A DNA stretch of 64,000 nucleotides from Nematopogon swammerdamellus (taxonomy: Eukaryota; Arthropoda; Insecta; Lepidoptera; Adelidae). The translations under genes were made by a program, and so were the position numbers. Below are positions 55,838 to 64,000 of this stretch, in pieces (position 1 is the first letter of the stretch; the number at the start of each line of letters is the position of its first letter). The stretch is from the NCBI GenBank assembly GCA_946902875.1, contig OX336349.1, forward strand, positions 12,671,891-12,735,890, written 5' to 3'. The notes under the pieces were generated by a model. It saw only the letters and a list, made by a program, of their open reading frames with translations. It was not told the DNA's origin and searched no databases.

Positions 55838-56040
55838 CTTGCCCCTTACTATAGGTGGTAGGCTCAAATTGTAGCCGACTGGGTTGGTACCACCGTACTG
55901 GATGTAAGATGCCTCGGTTGTGTTCTCCTCTAGTCCAGTATAGCCATCAATACAGGGAAGTGTCCGGTATGGCACCTGCCTTCTCGGAGCTGATATTGTC
56001 TGGTCGGAGCATATGCTTTGGTCCCTCCGAGCCAGCCAAA
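55838..56040 (+). mobile_element. SINE-B copy 6, head-truncated
   Basis: CCTTACTATAGGTGGTAGGC, CCGACTGGGTTGGTACCACC, CTCTAGTCCAGTATAGCC, GGTATGGCACCTGCCTTCTC, GGTCGGAGCATATGCTTTGG. Confidence 0.75.
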
Positions 56041-56526
56041 CTAGGTAGTTTTCGAGAAATTTAACAAAACCTGTCTATGTTCTTAATAATAATAAAAACT
56101 CTTTTGGCCGGGCCTCCTCAAGTTCTTTGGATAGACTTCCGAAGAAGCTTCCAGAGAAAATGTACTCTCAGCTGCGTCACTTAGTAATGATATTTAAATA
56201 TGAGTGCCATTAGTCAACAGTGACGAGGAACCCCTATCGGAACAATAAGGAAAACGACTTCGCGTCATCGACATGTTTGGGTTTTAACCATTTCCAACCC
56301 GCATTATATTATACTTACTTGTGACAATGACTATGCGTCTTATTTTATGCAAATGAACAATAAAACTACAATCCGTTTGTAAACCATATATATGTGTAAT
56401 CAAAATGTAATTATGTATGTAACTGTGGTCGTGGAAAGGTTTTTAGTTCAGCCACTTTGGTTGGTTGCATTAATTTATTTACATGAACAAATTAAAACAA
56501 TGTCTATCCGAGTTTAATTTTAAAAT
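56041..56526. other. Unassigned stretch
   Basis: Nothing recognised. Confidence 0.5.
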
Positions 56527-56863
56527 AAAATTACATACATACATACCACACACGCTGTATCCCGAGAATCAGAGTAAGCAGAGTAATCGGTGTTGTGCTG
56601 CAAGAACTCTGGAAAATTGCAACACAGCATCGACCACCACGTTTAGCAAAGTATTCGGCCAATATAACTATCAAGCAGCAAGTAAGGCACAAAGCCACAC
56701 CTGCTGCAAGCCTCGATGGAAGGACCGTGCTAAGGTGAGAGGTGGCAACCTTGTCGCCCTTTAGCACGGCATCTCGTCCTTATCCCTTAGTTGCCTTTTA
56801 AGACATGCATGGGGAGAGACTCAGGTGGGGCTATTATTTTTAAGTACCGGCCTCACACAGTGT
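56527..56863 (-). mobile_element. SINE-C copy 2
   Basis: Collinear with 45848-46206: a (CATA)n end at 56532-56548, CACACACGCTGTATCCCGAG, GGTGTTGTGCTGCAAGAACT, and the head near 56780-56863 (CCTTAGTTGCC, GGCCTCACACAGTG). More diverged than copy 1. Confidence 0.75.
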
Positions 56864-56999
56864 TTAAAATTACAATAATAGTAAAAGAAAATACTTAAAT
56901 GTATGAGTATAATGAATATATTGTAAAAGCGGTAATATATACAAGCGTTATAATTGGTGTAATTATAAGGCAAACTCCATAGTAAAACAACAAAATAAA

Positions 57000-57239
57000 A
57001 ACCGGCCAATTACGTGGTGGGGTTCCGTACCCTCGGTGCGCGAATCCGACTCGCACTTGTTCGGTTTTTAAACGGTTTTATTTAGCTTGACTCCGTATAT
57101 TTGTTTGTTTGTTTGTTACTATCTTTGTTTCAAATCTTGCGACAATTTTTTCAACTACTTCTACTGAACCGATTTTTATGAAACTTTGCACACACATTGA
57201 GTTCTCGTGACAATACAATATTATGATAATTTCAACTTG
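57000..57239. mobile_element. Repeat L end and Composite K-like flank of the satellite
   Basis: GGTGCGCGAATCCGACTCGC (about 57031-57050) is a repeat L end. The TTTGTTACTATC, ACTGAACCGATTTTTATG and AAACTTTGCACAC that follow resemble the Composite K-type element at 50860-50950. The satellite therefore appears to be embedded in, or next to, such an element. Confidence 0.5.
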
Positions 57240-60140
57240 GTAACGAGGGTCTGATGATGGAGTCAGGAGGTGGACAGTGGAACTCTTCAACCGTTACTAG
57301 TAACCCCCTCGAGTTTGGGCTCATTTGGTTGGTTTGGACGAGTGTCCCATACTTCTACCAATACACTTGGTGACGAGGGTCTGATGATGGAGTCAGGAGG
57401 TGTACAGTGGAACTCTTCAACCGTTACTAGTAACCCCCTCGAATTTGGGCTCATATGGTTGGTTTGGACGAGTGTCCCATACTTCTACCAATACACTTGG
57501 TGACGAGGGTCTGATGATGGAGTCAGGAGGTGTACAGTGGAACTCTTCAACCGTTACTAGTAACCCCCTCGAGTTTGGGCTCATTTGGTTGGTTTGGATG
57601 AGTATCCCATACTTCTACCAATACACTTGGTGACGAGGGTCTGATGATGGAGTCAGGAGGTGTACAGTGGAACTCTTCAACCGTTACTAGTAACCCCCTC
57701 GAGTTTGGGCTCATTTGGTTGGTTTGGACGAGTGTCCCATACTTCTACCAATACACTTGGTGACGAGGGTCTGATAATGGAGTCAGGAGGTGTACAGTGG
57801 AACTCTTCAACCGTTACTAGTAACCCCCTCGAGTTTGGGCTCATATGGTTGGTTTGGACGATTGTCCCATACTTCTACCAATACAGTTGGTGACGAGGGT
57901 CTGATGATGGAGTCAGGAGGTGTACAGTGGAACTCTTCAACCGTTACTAGTAACCCCGTCGAGTTTGGGCTCATTTGGTTGGTTTGGATGAGTGTCCCAT
58001 ACTTCTACCAATACACTTGGTGACGAGGGTCTGATGATGGAGTCAGGAGGTGTACAGTGGAACTCTTCAACCGTTACTAGTAACCCCGTCGAGTTTGGGC
58101 TCATTTGGTTTGTTTGGACGAGTGTCCCATACTTCTACCAATACACTTGGTGACGAGCGTCTGATGATGGAGTCAGGAGGTGTACAGTGGAACTTTCCAA
58201 CCGTTGCTAGTAATCCCCTCGAGTTTGGGCTCACATGGTTGGTTTGGACGAGTGTCCCATACTTCTACCAATACACTTGGTGACGAGGGTCTGATGATGG
58301 AGTCAGAAGATGTACAGTGGAACTGTTCAACCGTTACTAGTAACCCCCTCGAGTTTGGGCTCATATGGTTGGTTTGGACAAGTGTCCCATACTTCTATCA
58401 ATACACTTGGTGACGAGGGTCTGATGATGGAGTCAGGGGGTGTACAGTGGAACTCTTCAACCGTTACTAGTAACCCCCTCGAGTTTGGGCTCATTTGGTT
58501 TGTTTGGACGAGTGTCCCATACTTCTACCAATACACTTGGTGACGAGGGTCTGATGATGGAGTCAGGAGGTGTACAGTGGAACTCTTCAACCGTTACTAG
58601 TAACCCCCTCGAGTTTGGGCTCATTTGGTTTGTTTGGACGAGTGACTCATACTTCTACCAATACACTTGGTGACGAGGGTCTGATGATGGAGTCAGGAGG
58701 TGTACAGTGGAACTCTTCAACCGTTACTAGTAACCCCCTCGAGTTTGGGCTCATTTGGTTGGTTTGGATGAGTATCCCATACTTCTACCAATACACTTGG
58801 TGACGAGGGTCTGATGATGGAGTCAGGAGGTGTACAGTGGAACTCTTCAACCGTTACTAGTAACCCCCTCGAGTTTGGGCTCATTTGGTTGGTTTGGACG
58901 AGTGTCCCATACTTCTACCAATACACTTGGTGACGAGGGTCTGATAATGGAGTCAGGAGGTGTACAGTGGAACTCTTCAACCGTTACTAGTAACCCCCTC
59001 GAGTTTGGGCTCATATGGTTGGTTTGGACGATTGTCCCATACTTCTACCAATACAGTTGGTGACGAGGGTCTGATGATGGAGTCAGGAGGTGTACAGTGG
59101 AACTCTTCAACCGTTACTAGTAACCCCGTCGAGTTTGGGCTCATTTGGTTGGTTTGGATGAGTGTCCCATACTTCTACCAATACACTTGGTGACGAGGGT
59201 CTGATGATGGAGTCAGGAGGTGTACAGTGGAACTCTTCAACCGTTACTAGTAACCCCCTCGAGTTTGGGCTCATTTGGTTTGTTTGGACGAGTGTCCCAT
59301 ACTTCTACCAATACACTTGGTGACGAGGGTCTGATGATGGAGTCAGGAGGTGTACAGTGGAACTTTCCAACCGTTGCTAGTAATCCCCTCGAGTTTGGGC
59401 TCACATGGTTGGTTTGGACGAGTGTCCCATACTTCTACCAATACACTTGGTGACGAGGGTCTGATGATGGAGTCAGAAGGTGTACAGTGGAACTGTTCAA
59501 CCGTTACTAGTAACCCCCTCGAGTTTGGGCTCATATGGTTGGTTTGGACAAGTGTCCCATACTTCTATCAATACACTTGGTGACGAGGGTCTGATGATGG
59601 AGTCAGGGGGTGTACAGTGGAACTCTTCAACCGTTACTAGTAACCCCCTCGAGTTTGGGCTCATTTGGTTTGTTTGGACGAGTGTCCCATACTTCTACCA
59701 ATACACTTGGTGACGAGGGTCTGATGATGGAGTCAGGAGGTGTACAGTGGAACTCTTCAACCGTTACTAGTAACCCCCTCGAGTTTGGGCTCATTTGGTT
59801 GGTTTGGACGAGTGACTCATACTTCTACCAATACACTTGGTGACGAGGGTCTGATGATGGAGTCAGGATGTGTACAGTGGAACTCTTCAACCGTTACTAG
59901 TAACCCCCTCGAGTTTGGGCTCATTTGGTTTGTTTGGACGAGTGTCCCATACTTCTACCAATACACTTGGTGGCGAGGGTCTAATGATGGATTCAGGAGG
60001 TGGACAGTGGAACTCTTCAACTGGTACTAGTAACCCTCTCGAATTTGGGCTCATTTGGTTGGTTTGGACGAGCGTCCCATACTTCTACACTTGGTGACGA
60101 GGATCTGATTATGGAGGCAGGAGGTGGACTGTTGAACTTA
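57240..60140 (+). repeat. 130-bp satellite array, about 22 copies, with nine-unit higher-order duplication
   Basis: The monomer contains GGTCTGATGATGGAGTCAGG, CTCTTCAACCGTTACTAG, CTCGAGTTTGGGCTCATTTG and CATACTTCTACCAATACACT. Diagnostic variants (TGAGTATCCC, CTGATAATGG, CGATTGTCCC with ACAGTTGG, AACTTTCCAACCGTTGCTAG, GACTCAT) recur exactly 1170 bp apart, showing that about 57500-58670 was duplicated as about 58670-59840. End units are the most diverged. Since 130 is not a multiple of 3, the staggered 77-codon frames are artefacts. Confidence 0.95.
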
Positions 60141-60525
60141 AATAAAACAAAAATTATGATCAGGATATTTGTTTGAATCCACCCAAGTTAAGGTTTCTGT
60201 ATTGTCCCGAGAACTGTGTGGCGTTAGGGTGGCTAAAAATGATACGTGGTTAGCGATACACCACCCAAGTCAACGTTTGAAACGTGCCGAGGACTGTGGC
60301 ATTAGGGTGGATAAAATTATACGTCGTTAGCGTTTCAACTTCAAGGCTGGGCACACCTTTTTGTATGAGAGCCTTGCCCCTCTACATGGACCTCTGGTGG
60401 GGTCGACTGTTATTGGTCCAGTACTCGTGGGAACAACATGAAAGAAAAAAATTATAAAAAAATCAAACTAAAAACGAGTAAATAAAAAAATAGGTAAAAA
60501 AACTTTTAAGTTAAACGGTTTTATT
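60141..60525. other. Unassigned stretch with a short direct repeat
   Basis: Two related pieces, CCACCCAAGTTAAGGTTTCT...GGCGTTAGGGTGG (60180-60232) and CCACCCAAGTCAACGTTTGA...GGCATTAGGGTGG (60262-60310), repeat about 80 bp apart. No gene. Confidence 0.6.
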
Positions 60526-61010
60526 AAAAAAAAACAGCTGCACAAAAAACTAGAAAAAAAATCAGCTATACAAAAACTAGAAAATAATACGGACACAAAC
60601 CTTGGCCTTTTTAAGATTTTACGTCTGGGTAAGAAATTGTGCAATACTAGCGTGCTGTGTTCTCATGTCGGATGCCAAAGGGCACTTTGTGTCGCTGCGT
60701 CAGCGGAATAAGTAATAAATTGAGACTTTTAACAGACTAATATAAAAACGTGGGGCGTATAATATACGTAATAACATGCGCCCCACGTTTTTATATTAGT
60801 CTGTTAAAAGTCTCAATTTATTACTTATTCCGCTGACGCAGCGACACAAAGTGCCCTTTGGCATCCGACATGAGAACACAGCACGCTAGTATTGCACAAT
60901 TTCTTACCCAGACGTAAAATCTTAAAAAGGCCAAGGTTTGTGTCCGTATTATTTTCTAGTTTTTGTATAGCTGATTTTTTTTCTAGTTTTTTGTGCAGCT
61001 GTTTTTTTTT
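60526..61010. repeat. Near-perfect 232-bp palindrome
   Basis: Left arm 60526-60757 and right arm 60779-61010 are reverse complements with no mismatch that I could find. The spacer is 21 nt (60758-60778). Arms run from AAACAGCTGCAC to CGTGGGGCG. No TIR family elsewhere in the window matches it. A transcript across it would fold into a long dsRNA hairpin. Confidence 0.9.
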
Positions 61011-61213
61011 TTTGTATTGCACTTACACAAGCTACTGATTCGAATTCAATATTAAACTGTAGGTTCCATCCCATTCCTTACTGGGCTGTAGGGAAAGGGA
61101 TGGAAGGGCTGCGCTAATATACGAATGTATTAGGTATTTTATTTTCGGAAAGAAACCAAGACAAGGTCGCACAATACTTTGCACAACATAAACAGAGATC
61201 GACGGGTACTATA

Positions 61214-61420
61214 TTACCAGCGATAGCCTTTTGGCAGGATGCCATAATTCTGACAGTGTTTTTTTTTCAGTCGAAACAAAATACACTTAGAACCCTGATT
61301 CTCGCCCCGAACAATGTCTTTTTTATTTGAAGCGCGACTTGTGGTGCCGAGCCACCCATAAGGTGTGTAACGACGCCCATGGCAATTCGGCCGCATGCGG
61401 GGGTTACGAATGTTATAATG
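61214..61420 (-). pseudogene. 3'UTR fragment of the jockey/CR1-like LINE
   Basis: On the - strand CCATGGGCGTCGTTACACACC, a GGGTGGCTCGG block and GTCGCGCTTCAAATAAAAAA correspond to 62357-62425 (+) and to the 3' part at 4777-4860 (-). No coding part is left. Confidence 0.6.
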
Positions 61421-61741
61421 TTATATAAAGGCACGCAACAAAGTAGCCATTATGACCGAGCCCTTATCACGTATGTGTCGAAAACTGCCTGTTTGTATGT
61501 GAAGGCAAATACTTACGAATATGATTAACTTATTGCAGCATGCAATTTCTTACAGTTAACATCGTATAGGTCTATGTACCAGTATACTTAATACTGCGTG
61601 TGGCAAGTTTACAAATTTATTTACAGTACTTTTCTTCGGTATATTCCTTTCGAGTCAAGTTCGCACCTTGGAAATCAGTTCAATAGACAACCTCGTATTA
61701 GTCCAGTAAAGGGACGGAGATTAGTTTTGATATTATTAAAG
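61421..61741. other. Unassigned stretch
   Basis: Nothing recognised. Confidence 0.5.
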
Positions 61742-62077
61742 TTTTTTTTATAGAAACTGACAAGGATGGCCTACCACATCCGTGGTGTCAGCCCATAACA
61801 CCGGGTGAACTAGGTGCCATGTCAGTGCTTCCCTTCGATCGTGCCGGCTACACTGAACTGGACGGAAAACACAAACTATTTACATAGCCGTTTCGACCGA
61901 CCTTTCATTCAGTGCGGTGGCACAACCCGGGCGGGTTAAACCCTACCATCTAGTAATATAAGAAGGGAAGGGACCTACAGTTTTACGTGGAATCCGAGCC
62001 ACGGTACTGACCGCACCCAGCGTTGCTTTACAATTAATAACAACAGTCGACTGTCTGCACCACTGAGCTATCGAGAC
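61742..62077 (-). mobile_element. SINE-A with shortened head
   Basis: A T run, tail and body are present. The 5S-like segment has lost its inner part (ACGGTACTGACCGCACCCAG) while the A-box end (GTCTGCACCACTGAGCTATC) is kept. Confidence 0.75.
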
Positions 62078-62249
62078 CTACAAATTCCGTTTAAAAGCAT
62101 GATTATAGAAATCGAGTTAAAAATTATGATGGTGTCCTGCATAAAATATACTTTTTGTAATGTTATTGCATTTAATTCAAAACACAGCATTCAAAAGATT
62201 TTCATAATATCAAAACTTATAGGCCTAAAATTGCGTGCCAATATCGGTC

Positions 62250-62450
62250 TATATTGTACAGTCTCGGGTCCTTCGAGAGGGGTGTGAATGGGCACCTGTG
62301 AAACCGGCATGGCATTCGCTACCCCCCCCCCCCCCCCCCCCCCATACGACAGAATTTCCATGGGCGTCATTAGACACCTTACGGGTGGATCGGAGATATA
62401 TGTCGCGCTTTTAATTAAAAAAAATATTGTCTATTGCACATGTATATCGG
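62250..62450 (+). pseudogene. Jockey/CR1-like LINE 3' end
   Basis: GGTCCTTCGAGAGGGGTGTG matches the last codons of the copy ending at 5591, followed by GGCATGGCATTCGCTACC, a 22-base C run (62322-62343), CCATGGGCGTCATTAGACAC, and GTCGCGCTTTTAATTAAAAA as the 3' end. Confidence 0.65.
62322..62343 (+). repeat. 22-base C homopolymer
   Basis: An uninterrupted C run inside the LINE 3' end; the exact length may be uncertain. Confidence 0.9.
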
Positions 62451-63082
62451 AAAGCGGAACTCACTGTCCATCGAGTATTATTACTATTTTAAATTTTTTT
62501 ATCAAAAAAAAAATACGGAATTTCAATTTGAGTGATAAGGATTTTTTTCTTCTAATAATGAGTACTTTCTATGCCTGAAGTTTCTCAAGCCTATCCTGAA
62601 ACAACCCGTATAGTGTTCTAGTTACATAACCTAACTCAACCTAAAAATCGATCTATCAATTTAAAGCTGACAATGATGGATGAACAATTTTATTTCAATC
62701 GCTGGTAGCAGGCGAGAAACAAGTAAAAAGTATAAGAAAGAAGGAAGTGGAGTACTTGGCGACATCTATTGAACACTACAAGCATTCTAAAGGATCGACA
62801 TATGTAAGTAATGCTTAACTAATAGAATTATATTAGTTAAGCATGCAAGTTAGTCATTTGATTTTTATTTAATAAAGGCGGACGTTAACGGTCAACCAAA
62901 TATCGATGAAACGATTTTCACAAAAAAGTAGAATAAAATGACCGAATCTGGAAAAGTTTCAGAGCTTTTCGTCTTCAAATACCTAACCTAATAAACTTTG
63001 GAACCCTGAAGTTACGAAACCCTATCCTGAAACGCACTGTATATCTCCATTTTCGCCTAGTTAAGGTGAGCCACCCCTAACG
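62451..63082. other. Unassigned stretch
   Basis: No gene; a short inverted repeat GTAATGCTTAACTAATAGA/TATTAGTTAAGCAT lies near 62808-62845. Confidence 0.5.
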
Positions 63083-63505
63083 TCAATATGGAAAGGCCAG
63101 TGCGAAGAGAGCGGCATTCACATCGGCTCCTTCATTCCAAGGCACGTCGCTTAAATTAAGCGAACACGAACTGGAGTCCTCGAAGTCGAACTGTCGCACG
63201 ACCACTTTCGTCGCCATATCGAGGGGAAGGCCAGAAGGCCAAGCTGGCTTCAAAAAAAGCTGGCCGTACTCAATAAGGTGCGACGGTACTTCACGTCGGA
63301 GCAAAAGCTGCTTCTGTATAAATCGCAGACCAGGTCCTGCTTGGAGTAGGGATGTCGGCTCCCTAAGTGTGCTCTATCGCTTATTCCATGGAGAATGCTC
63401 GGAGGAGCTGTTTAACGAGATCCCTCCGTCCCCTTTCTACCTCCGCACGACACGCACTGGGCAGGGATTGTATCCCTACACGCTGGACTTACGGCGGATG
63501 CGTAG
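63083..63505 (+). pseudogene. Jockey/CR1-like LINE: RT thumb and C-terminal tail, frameshifted
   Basis: One frame reads KKLAVLNKVRRYFTSEQKLL and LYKSQTRSCLE, the conserved block after the RT domain, then stops. Another frame reads LYRLFHGECSEELFNEIPPS and TTRTGQGLYPYTLDLRRM. The block that normally lies between them is missing. The end is replaced by a SINE-A head fragment at 63506. Same family as 4777-5591. Confidence 0.75.
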
Positions 63506-63622
63506 ACCACGGCCAGCCTCCAACGGTGGAGCGGTCACCCATCCATCCACAGATCGCGCCCAGGTGTACTTATGATCCGCCAGACAGTCGACCGACCGCA
63601 CCACTGAGCTACCGAGTCTGAC
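63506..63622 (-). mobile_element. SINE-A head fragment
   Basis: Only the B-box flank, a reduced 5S-like part and the A-box end (CGACCGCACCACTGAGCTAC) are present; no body or tail. Confidence 0.7.
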
Positions 63623-63692
63623 AAGTGTAACCAATTGTCAAGATTCGATAAAATTATGGTCAGCTAACGCATCCTTAACAGTGTAATAACTC

Positions 63693-64000
63693 TTTTTAAC
63701 CGACTTCCAAAAAAGGAGGAGGTTCTCAATTCGTCTGTATGTTTTTTTTTTTTTAATTTTTTTTTTTTTTATTTTTTTTTTTATTTTTTTTTTTTGTATG
63801 TTTGTTACGCGATTTCTCCGTCAATTGAGGGCCGATTTAGAAAATTCTTTTTTTGTTAGTTAGGTCATACTTCCGAGGTGGTCCCATTTCAATTTTATCG
63901 AAATTGGTTGAGTGGTTTTCGAAAAATCAGCATAATACTATAGTGTGTGGTTACCTTCAGCAAAACTTGTGATGTGGTCGTATTCGGCAATTTTCAGTTT
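63693..64000 (+). mobile_element. Composite K repeat, copy 4 (cut off by window end)
   Basis: TTAACCGACTTCCAAAAAAG, GGAGGTTCTCAATTCGTCTG, a long poly(T) tract, CTCCGTCAATTGAGGGCCGA, AAATTGGTTGAGTGG and GTGTGTGGTTACCTTCAGCA match 10264-10530 closely. Confidence 0.85.

Noticed and set aside
57270..60097. Series of overlapping 77-codon frames every 130 bp
   Set aside because: They follow the satellite period, which is not a multiple of three, end at the same stop in every unit and overlap each other; a product of the repeat, not genes.

Overview
The window looks like gene-poor, AT-rich nuclear DNA of an insect, most likely a moth or butterfly (Lepidoptera). The basis is intron-containing eukaryotic genes with GT..AG splice sites, several poly(A)-tailed SINE families, non-LTR retrotransposon tails of types common in lepidopteran genomes, and dispersed repeats (a unit starting AACCGACTTCC; a unit with the near-palindrome GTGCGAGTCGGACTCGC) that I associate with Lepidoptera. 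The order is inference; no species can be named.

Only two genes are well supported, both at 41.9-46.8 kb. On the + strand are the last two coding exons of a carboxylesterase/cholinesterase-family protein (41898-42007, 42346-43683). Its nucleophile serine and oxyanion-hole glycines are altered while the catalytic Glu and His remain, and it has a hydrophobic C-terminus that suggests membrane anchoring. Its 5' exons were not found. Convergent to it on the - strand is a two-exon gene (45224-46641) for a small secreted Gln/Asn/Ser-rich protein with a signal peptide. Two weak candidate first exons (21172-21206 +; about 50330-50477 -) are listed at low confidence.

Almost everything else is repetitive. 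SINE-A is the dominant family (about 18 copies and fragments). Its head combines a tRNA-like A box, a stretch matching the internal control region of 5S rRNA, and a tRNA-like B box. SINE-B has a tRNA-like head but shares a central domain with SINE-A. SINE-C has its own head, which is also found spliced onto SINE-A bodies. 'Composite K' is a unit of about 2.3-2.6 kb with an embedded SINE-A and a fold-back module (1-1130, 10264-12848, 37186-39430; partial at 50697-51265 and 63693-64000). Repeats L and G are further dispersed families. LINE remnants are 3'-terminal fragments of a jockey/CR1-like type (4777-5229, 5224-5591, 61214-61420, 62250-62450, 63083-63505), a second RT-tail type (14038-14250, 19640-19872), and one restriction-like-endonuclease LINE (54718-55363). 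Fold-back or TIR elements include an intact non-autonomous hAT-type element with an 8-bp target duplication (24531-25066).

Tandem arrays: a 130-bp satellite with a duplicated nine-unit block (57240-60140), whose monomer is homologous to an internal segment of Composite K; a 134-bp repeat (46871-47400); a 47/48-bp alternating repeat (13495-14012); a 384-bp duplication (39828-40594); and a very GC-rich minisatellite (32392-32612). A 232-bp-arm palindrome lies at 60526-61010. No rRNA gene, canonical tRNA gene, CRISPR array or prokaryotic gene organisation was seen.
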